Shown: positions 24,848 through 33,610, counted from the stretch's first letter. The stretch: DNA of 38,064 bases from an uncultured Prevotella sp. (GCA_900556465.1 USPK01000007.1:1-38064), one strand, 5' to 3'. The notes: generated from the sequence alone by a model not told the origin. Made by a program: numbers and translations.

Positions 24848-24855
24848 TATATTTG
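24848..24855 (+). promoter_or_regulatory. -7 box TATATTTG immediately upstream of menA
   Basis: TATATTTG ends only 8 bases before the menA ATG at 24864, so the transcript would be leaderless or nearly so. No TTG is seen at -33. Confidence 0.4.
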
Positions 24856-24863
24856 CTGATGTT

Positions 24864-25748
24864 ATGGAAAAAGTGATACCGAACTCCGGGCGAGCGTGGC
24901 TGCTGGCTGCGCGCCCTAAGACGCTCTCGGCGGCCTTGATCCCTGTCTTCGCGGCAACGGCGCTGGCCTACGCCAAGGGTTGCCTCGACTGGCGGCCGGC
25001 ACTTCTGTGCGTCGCCTTCGCTTCGCTGATGCAGATTGCGGCGAACTTTATCAACGACTTGTACGACTATCTGAAGGGGACCGACCGCAGCGACCGCCTG
25101 GGCCCGGAAAGGGCCTGCGCCCAAGGTTGGATTTCGCCGCGGGCCATGCGCTGGGGCATCGGCCTCGTGCTGGCGGCGGCCTGCGCGGCAGGCTTGTGCC
25201 TGCTGCCCTTTGGCGGCTGGTGGCTGGTAGGGTTGGGCGCGGCGTGTCTGGTATTCGCCTTTCTCTATACGACGTTGCTGAGCTATTGCGGCTTGGGCGA
25301 CGTGCTCGTCTGGGTGTTTTTCGGATTGGTGCCCGTAGTGGGGACCTACTATGTCCAGGCCCGGAGCCTATGCCCCGAGGTGTGGTGGCTGTCGGCCGCT
25401 TGCGGGCTGGTCGTGGATACTTTGCTCGTGCTCAACAACTACCGCGACCGCGATACGGACCGTAAGGCGGGCAAGCGGACGCTGGTGGCCGTATTGGGAG
25501 AGCCTTTCGGCCGCTATTTTTACTTACTCCAGGGCGTGGCGGGTTATGTCTGTGTGGCGCTCCTGGCCTATTACGGGCACATGTGGGCCGCGATTCTTCC
25601 CCTCTTCTACTTGCTCCCGCACTACCTGACCTGGCGCAAGATGATTCAGATTTATCAGGGGCGCGAGCTGAACAGGGTGCTGGGCTTCACGTCCAGGAAC
25701 ATGCTGACCTTCGCCGCTCTGGTGGTCGTGGCGCTCTGTCTGGAGTAG
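24864..25748 (+). CDS. menA: 1,4-dihydroxy-2-naphthoate polyprenyltransferase (MenA)
   Basis: This 294-residue UbiA-superfamily membrane enzyme attaches the prenyl chain to dihydroxynaphthoate in menaquinone synthesis. ARPKTLSAALIPV near the N-terminus is typical of MenA. The two Asp-rich motifs are NFINDLYDYLKGTD (first, prenyl diphosphate-Mg2+ binding) and NNYRDRDTDRKAGKRTL (second). About eight or nine hydrophobic segments are visible. It is a single gene, with its 3' end only 14 bases from the convergent metallophosphoesterase gene. Confidence 0.95.
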   Translation: MEKVIPNSGRAWLLAARPKTLSAALIPVFAATALAYAKGCLDWRPALLCVAFASLMQIAANFINDLYDYLKGTDRSDRLGPERACAQGWISPRAMRWGIGLVLAAACAAGLCLLPFGGWWLVGLGAACLVFAFLYTTLLSYCGLGDVLVWVFFGLVPVVGTYYVQARSLCPEVWWLSAACGLVVDTLLVLNNYRDRDTDRKAGKRTLVAVLGEPFGRYFYLLQGVAGYVCVALLAYYGHMWAAILPLFYLLPHYLTWRKMIQIYQGRELNRVLGFTSRNMLTFAALVVVALCLE

Positions 25749-25762
25749 CGCCGCGACAGTCC

Positions 25763-26251
25763 TTATTTCAGTTCAATGACTTCCAGGTCCTTGAACTCTT
25801 TACCCTCGACGGTGAAGCGTACGAGGGTGCGCACCTTCTGCCATCCCTGTAGCCCGGCGGCGCCGGGGTTGATGTGCAGGCAGTGGAGGCGCGGGTCGTA
25901 GCATACTTTCAGAATGTGGGAGTGGCCGGCAATGAAGAGCGCCGGCGGGTTGGCGTAGAGCTGGGGCCGGACGCTGGGGTCGTAGTGACCGGGATAGCCC
26001 CCGATGTGCTTAATCAGCACGTCGGCTTCCTCACAGCGGAAACGCAGCACGACAGGGTAGTGCCGCCGCAGGTCGCCGCCGTCGCAGTTGCCGCATACCG
26101 CCCGCAGGGGCCGGACGGCGGCCAGGCGCTCGGCGAGCTCGAGGGTGCCGATGTCCCCCGCGTGCCAGATTTCATCGCACGAGGCGAAGTATTTCTCATA
26201 ACGGTCGTCCCAGTAACCGTGCGTATCGGAGAGTAGCCCAATCCTTTTCAT
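25763..26251 (-). CDS. Small metallophosphoesterase, YfcE/MJ0936 type
   Basis: This 162-residue cytoplasmic protein has the calcineurin-like metal motifs SDTHG (D9, H11), AGD (D33), GNCD (N55) and GHSH (109-112), then NPGAAG near the C-terminus. These small enzymes hydrolyse phosphodiesters in vitro, but their true substrates are generally unknown. The start codon lies 15 bases past the terminator hairpin of the upstream cytidylate-kinase-like gene. No separate promoter is evident in that short gap, so it may depend on read-through. Confidence 0.9.
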   Translation of the reverse strand: MKRIGLLSDTHGYWDDRYEKYFASCDEIWHAGDIGTLELAERLAAVRPLRAVCGNCDGGDLRRHYPVVLRFRCEEADVLIKHIGGYPGHYDPSVRPQLYANPPALFIAGHSHILKVCYDPRLHCLHINPGAAGLQGWQKVRTLVRFTVEGKEFKDLEVIELK

Positions 26252-26257
26252 CGCGGA

Positions 26258-26290
26258 AAGAAAAAACCGACAGTCCGTAGGGGCTGCCGG
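26258..26290 (-). terminator. Intrinsic terminator between the cytidylate-kinase-like and metallophosphoesterase genes
   Basis: A 7-base stem with one G-U pair (26267-26273 with 26284-26290) and a 10-base loop is followed on the minus strand by six U residues (complement of 26261-26266). It begins 7 bases after the stop codon of the kinase-like gene. Confidence 0.75.
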
Positions 26291-26296
26291 CGCGTT

Positions 26297-26917
26297 TTAT
26301 TTTTCAAGTTTCTTGATGACAAACTCTTTGATGAAGTCCGCCGTCCCCTCCAGGCCGAGGACGCTGGAATTAATGCAGAGGTGATAGGTAGAGGCGGCGC
26401 CCCACGTGCCCTGGCTGTAGAAGTTATAGAAATCGGCGCGCTTGCTGTCTCCCTGCTCGATGAGGCGCTCGGCCGCCTTGCGGTCCACGTGCTGAGATTC
26501 GCGGATGCGCGCAATCCTGTCCTCCATGTCAGCAGCCACGAAGACGTTGACACAGCGTGGGTAGTCGCGCAACACGTAGTCTGCGCACCGGCCGATGAAG
26601 ATACAGGAGTGGTCGGCTGCCGCTTTGCGGATGGCGTCGCTCTGTATTTTGAAGAGGCTCTCCTCGCTGAGCTGGTTGTTGTAGAAGTTAGTCCCGCCGC
26701 CGAACAAGGGGATGAGGTTCCCCAGGACCGAGCGGAAGAAGCCCTTGTGCTCGTCGTTCTTGGCAAAGATCTCTTCGCAGAAGCCGCTTTCCTTAGCGGC
26801 CAGCGACAGAATCTCCTTGTCGTAGTACGCAATGCCAAACTCCCGAGCCAGGATGTGCCCGATGGCGCGTCCGCCGCTACCGAGCTGGCGGCCTATATTA
26901 ATGATGAAATTATCCAT
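26297..26917 (-). CDS. Cytidylate-kinase-like protein
   Basis: This 206-residue protein matches the cytidylate-kinase-like family of P-loop kinases. It begins FIINIGRQLGSGGRAIGHIL (4-23), where GRQLGSGGR is the nucleotide-binding loop. It continues with AYYDKEILSLAAKESGF, FIGRCADYVLRD and VFVAADMEDRIARI. It differs from the housekeeping Cmk, whose loop is GPDGSGKGT, so its substrate is unproven. The start MDNFIIN is preferred over one 13 codons upstream because the fold begins at residue 4. It follows the MATE gene by 75 bases and is probably co-transcribed. Confidence 0.85.
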   Translation of the reverse strand: MDNFIINIGRQLGSGGRAIGHILAREFGIAYYDKEILSLAAKESGFCEEIFAKNDEHKGFFRSVLGNLIPLFGGGTNFYNNQLSEESLFKIQSDAIRKAAADHSCIFIGRCADYVLRDYPRCVNVFVAADMEDRIARIRESQHVDRKAAERLIEQGDSKRADFYNFYSQGTWGAASTYHLCINSSVLGLEGTADFIKEFVIKKLEK

Positions 26918-26992
26918 ATTTCGTAAAGAATTTATCAAGATAAGGAGCGGGTGCACCGCGCGTTGCAGAAGAGCGCGGCGCCCTGTTTCGCG

Positions 26993-28366
26993 TCAGGCCA
27001 GCTGCAGGCGTGCCCGTTTTTTGAACTTGCGGACCTGGATGAAGAGTAACACCGCCGTCAGCAGGGCAGCCAGACCGTCGGCTACCGGTGTGGCATACCA
27101 CACGCCGAGTACCTTGTCGTTGAAGAAGTGCGGCAGGATGAGCAGCGAGGGTAACAGGAAAATCAGCTGGCGTGTCAGCGACAGGAAAATGCTTTTCCCC
27201 GCCATGCCTATGCTTTGGAAGAAAGCCGTGGACACTATCTGCATGCCGATGATGGGATAGCACATCACCATGATGCGCAGGCCGCGGGCCGCTTCGTTAA
27301 TCAGGTCCGGCGCGTCCTTGGCGAAAATCGTGACGCAGGGACGGGCAAAGAAGGTACCGATAATGAAGCCCGTCGTCGTGATAGCGGTTGCCACGAGGAT
27401 GGCCTTTTTCAGTACCGACAGCAAGCGGTCGTACTTTTGCGCGCCGTAGTTGTAGCCCGCGATGGGCTGCATGCCCTGGTTCAGGCCGATAACGACGAGG
27501 ACGACGAAGAGTACCAGGCGGTTGCAGATGCCAAAGGCACCGACCGCCACATCACCTCCATATTGTGTCATGCTACGGGTCACGATGATGGCCACCAGGC
27601 AGGCGCACAGGTTGATAAGGAACTGCGGCAGGCCGATAACGAGCGACTCGCGGACGATACGTCCCTGAACGTGCATGATACTCTTGCTCAGGTGAATCAT
27701 ATCGTTCTTGTTCGAGAACAAACGGAACTGCCATATCAGCATACAGGTCTGGGCCAGAATGGTAGCGGCCGCGGCCCCGCGGATACCCCAGTTGAACACG
27801 AAGATAAAGATGGGCGCGAAGATGCAGTTGAGCCCGACGGTTCCGAAAGTGGCAAACATGGCTTTCGTAGGCCGGCCCGTTGACCGCAGCATGGCGTTGA
27901 GTCCCAAGTATAGGTGCGTCACCACGTTGCCTGCCAGAATTACGGTCATGAAACTGTACGCGTAGGGCAGCGTTTCGTTGCTGGCGCCGAAGAAACGGAG
28001 AATCGGGTTCAGGAATAGCTGGAGAATCAGTCCCAAACTCAGACCCATGGCGATGTTCATGATCACCACGTTTCCCAGTATGTTCTTGGCTGTCGCGTAG
28101 TCCTTCTGTCCCAGGCGGACCGACATCAGCGTCGAGGCGCCTCCGCCGACCATGGCTCCGAATGCGGAAGTCAGCGACATGACAGGGCTGGTCAGGGCGA
28201 GGCCCATGATGGCTTCTTTTCCCACACCTTGTCCGATGAAGATGCCATCGATAATGTTGTAGATGGAAGACGCCGTCATCGCTACGATAGCTGGGATGGC
28301 GTACTGCATAAGCAGACTGCCTATCGGTTTCTCTCCCAGGTCGTTGTATTTATCTGTTTGTTCCAC
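26993..28366 (-). CDS. MATE-family efflux transporter
   Basis: This 457-residue integral membrane protein has about twelve hydrophobic segments in two halves. GKEAIMGLALTSPVMSLTSAFGAMVGGGASTLMSVRLGQ is the usual first-half signature (given here in part as AMVGGGASTLMSVRLGQ for its end), and LNQGMQPIAGYNYGA is the matching second-half motif. MATE proteins export cationic drugs or metabolites using Na+ or H+. It heads a likely two-gene operon with the cytidylate-kinase-like gene. TAACTTTG lies 20 bases before the ATG. The substrate cannot be inferred. Confidence 0.93.
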   Translation of the reverse strand: MEQTDKYNDLGEKPIGSLLMQYAIPAIVAMTASSIYNIIDGIFIGQGVGKEAIMGLALTSPVMSLTSAFGAMVGGGASTLMSVRLGQKDYATAKNILGNVVIMNIAMGLSLGLILQLFLNPILRFFGASNETLPYAYSFMTVILAGNVVTHLYLGLNAMLRSTGRPTKAMFATFGTVGLNCIFAPIFIFVFNWGIRGAAAATILAQTCMLIWQFRLFSNKNDMIHLSKSIMHVQGRIVRESLVIGLPQFLINLCACLVAIIVTRSMTQYGGDVAVGAFGICNRLVLFVVLVVIGLNQGMQPIAGYNYGAQKYDRLLSVLKKAILVATAITTTGFIIGTFFARPCVTIFAKDAPDLINEAARGLRIMVMCYPIIGMQIVSTAFFQSIGMAGKSIFLSLTRQLIFLLPSLLILPHFFNDKVLGVWYATPVADGLAALLTAVLLFIQVRKFKKRARLQLA

Positions 28367-28386
28367 TTTTTAGTATATTCATTTTG

Positions 28387-28394
28387 CAAAGTTA
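28387..28394 (-). promoter_or_regulatory. -7 box TAACTTTG upstream of the MATE gene
   Basis: TAACTTTG on the minus strand lies 20 bases before the start codon. The -33 region has no exact TTG. Confidence 0.5.
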
Positions 28395-28576
28395 CAAATT
28401 TTTAATGATTGGGACAGGTCGCGTAGTGTAGAATGTAAAAAAAGCGGCCGGGCCCCGTTGCCGGCCGTCGGGAGTAAGTCTTGGCGCAAAGTGCGGCCCC
28501 GGCCGGCGGAGAAAGGGCGGCGGCGCCCCTTCCTGGCGGAGTGGGCCTGCGGCTGTCGGGCCTGGAAAGGGTGAAA

Positions 28577-28618
28577 GGAAGTTGGGGAGCGGCCCGCGCG
28601 GGCTGCCCTCCAACTTCC
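28577..28618 (-). terminator. 42-base near-perfect palindrome after the sulfatase gene
   Basis: The outer arms GGAAGTTGG (28577-28585) and CCAACTTCC (28610-28618) are perfect. The pairing continues inward with two G-U pairs and one mismatch, to almost no loop at a CCCGCGCGGG centre. It lies 57 bases past the sulfatase stop and is followed on the minus strand by TTTCACCC. It probably forms the 3' end of the sulfatase transcript. The rest of the 296-base gap between 28379 and 28674 is GC-rich with no gene visible. Confidence 0.6.
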
Positions 28619-28674
28619 TGTATGGTACCGATGGGCGCGGCTGCGGTAATTCCGTCGCGTCCGGCCGCTTGCTT

Positions 28675-30243
28675 TCAAAGCACTTCGTCAGGCCAGGGCG
28701 CCAGTTGGCCTGTTGCCGTCACCGTGGGCCGTTGGGCATCGCACTTCTTGAGGGCGCGCGTCAGGCGTTTGGCCAGTCGGCGGGTCTCCTTGGGCATTTC
28801 CGCGGCCAGGTCGTTCTCTTCGCCGATGTCCTCCTTTATATTATAGAGGCGCACCTCCTGGGTCTCCCAGAAGTATATCAGGTGGAAGTCCCCGTCCAGC
28901 AGGGCCGAGTAGGCGCCGTAGCCTTCGTTCGTGTCCTGGCTCTCTCCCCAGCGGTTGGGGAAGTGCCAGAGGATGGGCCGCTCCCGTTTCTTGTCGTTGT
29001 CGCGCAGCAGTTCTACGAAGCTCGTGCCGTCCACGTGTTGCGAGGTGCTGTACTTTTTCACGCCCGCCATTTCGAGAATCGAGGGGAAGAAGTCTTCTAT
29101 CATCACGCGGTTGTCGTTGACCGCGCCGGCCTGGGTGACGCCGGGCCAGTAGACTATCATCGGCTCGTGCACGCCGCCCTGGTAAGCCGAACCCTTTCCG
29201 CCGCGGGCGGGGAAGTTCTGGTCGCGGTTGGGCTGCCCCTGGCGGGGGCCTACGGCCTGTCCGCCGTTGTCCGACATGAAGAGGACGATGGTGTTCGCCG
29301 CCACTTCGGGCTGCGCCTCCAGGAAGTCGAGCAGGTCGCCCAGGCTCTTGTCCATGCCCTCAACGAGGGCGGCGTGGTTGATTTCCTGCTGGTTGAGCGG
29401 CGCCTGGAGCTGTTTGTCGAACACGCCCTTGCCGTCCGCCGTGCGGTAGTTGGGCGAGAAGCGGCGGTCTTCGTCGTAGGGCACGTGGATAGCGTAGTGC
29501 GACATGTAAAGGTAGAACGGCTGCTTCCGACTGATGGGCACTTTCAGGGCCTCGATGGCCTCGCGCGTCAGTGCTTCGGAGAGGAACACGCTGTCGGCGT
29601 AGTATTTCTCCAGCCCGTTGATGTGGAAACTCCCCTTACCGTAGTGCCTCTCGCCGAGATAGCTCGCCGGCCCTCCGTTAGCGGCTCCGGCGATGTTCAC
29701 GTCAAATCCGAAGTTGCGCGGTTCGGCCCCGCTGGTCGTCTCGGCGCCGAAGTGCGCCTTCCCGCAGTGGATGGTGTAGTAGCCGTTGTCGTGCAGCAGC
29801 TGGGGTAGTGGGGTGACGACGGCCGAGTGGCTGCGGTCGTGCGCCGTCGCCACGGCCTCCGGCTGGATGCCGTTCCAGTTCCACTCCGGCAACGTCAGCG
29901 GGCCGCCGCCCACGTCCGTCTGGACGTCATACTGTAGTGTCCAGTTGGTGACGCGGTGCCGCGCGGCGTTCATGCCTGTCATGAGGCTGCACCGCGATGG
30001 GGACGAAACCGGGCAGGCATAGGCCTCCGTGAACTTCACGCCGAGGCGCGCCAGCCGCTCCATGTTCGGCGTGCGGTAGCGTTCATTCAGTGGCGTCTTC
30101 TCCCGCCAGAAGGGGACGGAGGTCTCTTGCCATCCCATGTCGTCTACGAGAAAGAAAATGATGTTCGGGCGCTCCTGGGCCGCGGTCAGGACCGGGAGCA
30201 GGGCCACAGCCGCGCAGAGCGCCGGTCGGATAGGTAATTTCAT
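28675..30243 (-). CDS. Secreted sulfatase, S1 family, Ser-type
   Basis: This 522-residue enzyme hydrolyses sulfate esters, most likely on host or plant glycans. It has a signal peptide (about 1-23) and RPNIIFFLVDDMGW with metal ligands D34 and D35. The active-site motif is S80-S-P-S-R, followed by CSLMTG. This is the serine form, which must be converted to formylglycine by an anaerobic radical SAM maturase encoded elsewhere. SHYAIHVPYD, MSDNGGQ and KGSAYQGGVHEPMIVYWPG are family motifs. The ATG at 30243 is used; a TTG two codons upstream is unlikely. No SusC/SusD genes are adjacent. Confidence 0.93.
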   Translation of the reverse strand: MKLPIRPALCAAVALLPVLTAAQERPNIIFFLVDDMGWQETSVPFWREKTPLNERYRTPNMERLARLGVKFTEAYACPVSSPSRCSLMTGMNAARHRVTNWTLQYDVQTDVGGGPLTLPEWNWNGIQPEAVATAHDRSHSAVVTPLPQLLHDNGYYTIHCGKAHFGAETTSGAEPRNFGFDVNIAGAANGGPASYLGERHYGKGSFHINGLEKYYADSVFLSEALTREAIEALKVPISRKQPFYLYMSHYAIHVPYDEDRRFSPNYRTADGKGVFDKQLQAPLNQQEINHAALVEGMDKSLGDLLDFLEAQPEVAANTIVLFMSDNGGQAVGPRQGQPNRDQNFPARGGKGSAYQGGVHEPMIVYWPGVTQAGAVNDNRVMIEDFFPSILEMAGVKKYSTSQHVDGTSFVELLRDNDKKRERPILWHFPNRWGESQDTNEGYGAYSALLDGDFHLIYFWETQEVRLYNIKEDIGEENDLAAEMPKETRRLAKRLTRALKKCDAQRPTVTATGQLAPWPDEVL

Positions 30244-30469
30244 GAGCAATAGGGTAAAGGGTAAAAAAATGCGGCGGCTGTCGACTGCCGTTTATGAAAG
30301 TAGCTGCCTCCGGGCGCATGGAGTTTTGCCCGGCAGGCTTTTAGTCTTGGCGGACCGTCGGTGCAGGCCGCAGCGCACCGCCCGCAGTCGGCGCGGGGTG
30401 CGGCCGCGGTGCGGGGTGTCGCCCTGTCCGGGCGCGGCCATTCCGTCGGGCGGGCCGGTCTGTCTGTCG

Positions 30470-31117
30470 TCAGTCCGGCAGGTATTGGAACAGCTGTTTC
30501 AGCGACGCTTCGTCGCGCCAGCTCCACAGCCGGTCGTTCATCAGGTTCTTGAAGGCTTTCTCCATTTCCGGGCGCACGAATTTCTTGAACTGTGTCTCGT
30601 TGGCCGGAATCACTTGTCCCTGGATGCTGAAGTAATAGTCATCGGTGAGCGGGTAGCCCTTGTCGTACTCGAAGCTCTCGCCGTCGATTTCGACAAAGGC
30701 GCCGATGTCCGGAATCTCGAAGAAGGGCAGGTTGTCGCCGCCTTCCGTCTCGGCCTTGTATTTCCTCATGTTGATGGTCGTGACGCGGAGCAGGTAGTTG
30801 TATCCCTTCGAGGCGACGACGAGGCCCATGCTCGTGTCGTTTACTTTCTTGTACTGCAGCGAGTCGAAGTCCACGCCCAGCACGTTATTGGTGTAGGCCT
30901 GCATGATTTTCCCGTCCTGCATGAAACAGAGGGCGCCGTTCTTGTAAAAGATGTTGGCCTTCGCCGTGGTAGAGCGGCCGAAGGGCTGCAGTACCTTCGC
31001 GTCCTGGAAATCTTTGAAAACGAACAGTTGGTGCGTGCGCTTGTCGCCTGTCTGCTGCTGCGCAGCGGCGGGGATAACGGTCAGAAGCAGTAAAAGTAAA
31101 TATAAGACTCTTCTCAT
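30470..31117 (-). CDS. Exported protein of unknown function
   Basis: This 215-residue protein has a clear signal peptide (MRRVLYLLLLLLTVIPAAAQ). The mature part is mixed alpha/beta without a motif I recognise. It is rich in Tyr and Lys and contains TTAKANIFYKNGALCFMQDG, a phrase that suggests a beta-sheet surface domain. It resembles the uncharacterised exported proteins common in Bacteroidales. The C-terminal 60 residues look helical. It is a single gene between prmA and the sulfatase; the 220 bases between its stop and the sulfatase start hold no gene that I can see. AACTTTG without the preceding TA lies about 30 bases upstream. Confidence 0.8.
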   Translation of the reverse strand: MRRVLYLLLLLLTVIPAAAQQQTGDKRTHQLFVFKDFQDAKVLQPFGRSTTAKANIFYKNGALCFMQDGKIMQAYTNNVLGVDFDSLQYKKVNDTSMGLVVASKGYNYLLRVTTINMRKYKAETEGGDNLPFFEIPDIGAFVEIDGESFEYDKGYPLTDDYYFSIQGQVIPANETQFKKFVRPEMEKAFKNLMNDRLWSWRDEASLKQLFQYLPD

Positions 31118-31153
31118 AAAGGTATTGGTTTTTGCAATATGTGCAAAGTTGCT

Positions 31154-31184
31154 AAAAATTAGCCGGGAGCGGAAGCCCCCGGCT
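31154..31184 (-). terminator. Intrinsic terminator of rsmF-prmA
   Basis: A 10-base stem with one mismatch (31161-31170 with 31175-31184) and loop GGAA is followed on the minus strand by AATTTTT (complement of 31154-31160). It lies 46 bases past the prmA stop. Confidence 0.8.
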
Positions 31185-31230
31185 GTAATTAATGTTAATC
31201 CTTATGCAATCGCCGGCCGGGACTGTCGGT

Positions 31231-32148
31231 TCAGACCTTTTCAAACTTCACGCAGGCCCAGCGTTCCTGTTCGCGCTCGTCCACATAGTGCAGCCCCTGC
31301 CGCTCCGCTTCCTCGCGGATGCGCGGCGTGTCGTCCGTGTAGAAGCCGCTCATGTAGATCACGGCGCCCGGCTTCATGCAGGCCGCGTAACGGCCCATGT
31401 CCGCCAGCAGAATATTGCGGTTGATGTTGGCCAGCACCACGTCGAACGTCGGACTGTCCGGCAGGACCGTCGCGTCACCGAGGCGGACGTCGATGCCGTC
31501 GACGCCGTTCAGGGCGATATTCTCCCGCGTGTTGCGGACGCACCATTCGTCGTTGTCCACGGCGAGGCAGGCCGCGGCGCCCCGTTTCCGTGCCAGGATG
31601 GCCAGGATGCCCGTCCCGCAGCCCATGTCGAGCACCGTGCGCCCCTGCGGGTCGTCGTCCAGCAAGCGGCCCAGCATCTGCGAGGTCGTGGCGTGATGGC
31701 CCGTGCCGAAGGACATTTGCGGGTTAATCAGGACGGTGAACTCCGCCTTCGGGATGTCGTGGTGGAACGTGCTGGCCACGACGCAGCGGCCGCCTACGAC
31801 GAGCGGCTGGAAGTAGTGGCTTTCCCATTCGGCGTTCCAGTCCTTGTCCTCCGCCTCCGCCTGCTCGTACGAGATGGCGACGCCGGGCAGGGGGAACGCT
31901 TCGAGCGCGGCGCGCAGGGCGGCGGCGTCGAAGGCGTCCTGCCGGATGTAGGCCTTGAACTGTCCGGCGTCCGACGCCGGTACGAAGGCGGGGTCCTCCG
32001 GGTTGCTCCCGCCGGGCACGCACGGGCGGTCCAGCGAGCCGGTGTCTACAAAGCTGTCGAAGCCCACTTCGGCCAGGACCGCGGCCAGCACGTCGTGGAC
32101 CGCCTCGCCGGCCGGCGAGGTCGTGAAAGTAAATTCGAGGTATTTCAT
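31231..32148 (-). CDS. prmA: Ribosomal protein L11 methyltransferase
   Basis: This 305-residue SAM-dependent enzyme trimethylates ribosomal protein L11. It has an N-terminal substrate-recognition domain (about 1-110), the PrmA hallmark INPQMSFGTGHHATT (141-155), SAM-binding VLDMGCGTGILAI (172-184), and NINRNIL in the NxxxN-like position. Residues 37-62 form a Pro/Gly-rich loop. The start MKYLEFTF is chosen over one 12 codons upstream, which would extend into the intergenic gap. It follows rsmF by 39 bases. Confidence 0.96.
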   Translation of the reverse strand: MKYLEFTFTTSPAGEAVHDVLAAVLAEVGFDSFVDTGSLDRPCVPGGSNPEDPAFVPASDAGQFKAYIRQDAFDAAALRAALEAFPLPGVAISYEQAEAEDKDWNAEWESHYFQPLVVGGRCVVASTFHHDIPKAEFTVLINPQMSFGTGHHATTSQMLGRLLDDDPQGRTVLDMGCGTGILAILARKRGAAACLAVDNDEWCVRNTRENIALNGVDGIDVRLGDATVLPDSPTFDVVLANINRNILLADMGRYAACMKPGAVIYMSGFYTDDTPRIREEAERQGLHYVDEREQERWACVKFEKV

Positions 32149-32187
32149 GATGGAGAGCGTATTGTGGCCGCTACGGGGCGGCACGGT

Positions 32188-33561
32188 TCAGTCTGTGATT
32201 TGTTTGCGGATGCGCCACTCTGCGGGATACAGGTTATTGGCCCGCGGCCCGAGCTGGTTGAGAAAGCCGAGCGGATGGCCGGCGAACGTCGCGACGACAA
32301 AGCCGCGCGCCACGTCGGCCGGCAGCGTGACGGCTTCGCGGCGCAGGTAAGCCAGGGCCGTAGGGCGGTCCAGCTCCACGCGGGCAAAGGCGTCCTCCGC
32401 CAGCAGGGGGCAGAGCGCCAGCTCGTGGGCCGGGACGAGCTTGCGCCCTTTGAGCTCCGCCAGGGGCAGGCCCGCCGTTACGGCCCCTGCGGCGGCTGTC
32501 ACGCGGGTCACGTCGTCGGCCAGCGCGGACCGCACCGCCGCTACGCGGTCCGGCGCGGGCTGCACCAGGTCGAAGTCCTCGCCGCCTTGCAGCCACCGGG
32601 CCGCCGCCCGCAGCTCGGTGCGCACGCCGCCGGGACGGGTGCGCCGGTTGCGCCGCCCGTCGCGCGCCACCGGGGCCGGCGCCGTCTTGCGCAGCAGGGC
32701 CAGGAAGAAGCCCTCGCCCCTGGCCCTGTGGGGAAAGAAGTGACTGACGGGCAACCCTCGGCCCGTCGTGTCGCCCGCGATGCCCCATTCCGGGGCCGCC
32801 GGCACCTCGACCGCTTCGGCCCCCAGCTCTTCGCAGATGCGCGCCACGTTGTCCTCGTCCTCCTGGCGGTTGAACGTGCACGTGCTGTAAACGAGAAATC
32901 CCCCCTCGCGCAGGGCCGGCCAGACGTCGCGTACAATCTCGAACTGCAGGCGGGCGCAGCGTTCCGGCGCGCCGGCCGACCATTCGTCGCGCGCGCCGCT
33001 GTCCTTGCGGAACATGCCTTCGCCCGAACAGGGCACGTCGGCCGCCACCACGTCGAAGAAGCCCGGCAGCGCCGCAAAGCCTTCCGGCAGCGCGTTCGTG
33101 ACGACCACGTCGGGCTGGCCCCACTTGGCCAGGTTCTCGGCCAGCACCATGGCGCGCGTCCGCACGGGCTCGTTGGCCACCAGCAGGGTCCCCGCCTCCA
33201 TCAGGCTACGCCAGAGCGTGCTCTTCCCGCCCGGCGCGGCGCAGAGGTCGAGCACGCGGCGGGGCGGGGCGTCGAGCTGGCGGAAGGCCTGCTCGATGAA
33301 CATGGACGAGGCTTCCTGCACGTAGTAGCAGCCGGCGTGGAGCAGCGGGTCCAGGGTGAAGGCGGGGCGCTCCGTCAGGTAGCGGCCCGCGGCGCACCAG
33401 GGCACGGCCGGGCCGGACGGGGCCGCGACGTCGGGCTTGAGGGGATTGAGGCGCAGGCTGACGCAGGCGGGCTCCTCGAGCGCGCGGCAGAGGGCGGCCG
33501 CCTCGTCCGCTCCGAGCAGGGCGTTCATCTCGTCGACGAAGGCAGAGGGAAGTGGGGACAT
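32188..33561 (-). CDS. rsmF: rRNA m5C methyltransferase, RsmF/NOL1-NOP2-Sun type
   Basis: This 457-residue enzyme methylates cytosine in 16S rRNA or possibly another RNA. It shows GCYYVQEASSM (78-88), SAM-binding DLCAAPGGKST (105-115), ADVPCSGEGMFRK (174-186) with C178, and VYSTCTF (224-230) with C228; the two Cys are the usual catalytic pair. The C-terminal 160 residues form the RsmF-type extension ending NNLYPAEWRIRK. It heads an operon with prmA, so both products modify the translation machinery. A -7 box lies 50 bases upstream. The exact target base cannot be read from the sequence. Confidence 0.92.
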   Translation of the reverse strand: MSPLPSAFVDEMNALLGADEAAALCRALEEPACVSLRLNPLKPDVAAPSGPAVPWCAAGRYLTERPAFTLDPLLHAGCYYVQEASSMFIEQAFRQLDAPPRRVLDLCAAPGGKSTLWRSLMEAGTLLVANEPVRTRAMVLAENLAKWGQPDVVVTNALPEGFAALPGFFDVVAADVPCSGEGMFRKDSGARDEWSAGAPERCARLQFEIVRDVWPALREGGFLVYSTCTFNRQEDEDNVARICEELGAEAVEVPAAPEWGIAGDTTGRGLPVSHFFPHRARGEGFFLALLRKTAPAPVARDGRRNRRTRPGGVRTELRAAARWLQGGEDFDLVQPAPDRVAAVRSALADDVTRVTAAAGAVTAGLPLAELKGRKLVPAHELALCPLLAEDAFARVELDRPTALAYLRREAVTLPADVARGFVVATFAGHPLGFLNQLGPRANNLYPAEWRIRKQITD

Positions 33562-33610
33562 GGCTTATCTTTTGAAATCGCGGACGGACGGCAGCGCGCC
33601 CGTCGCGGAG

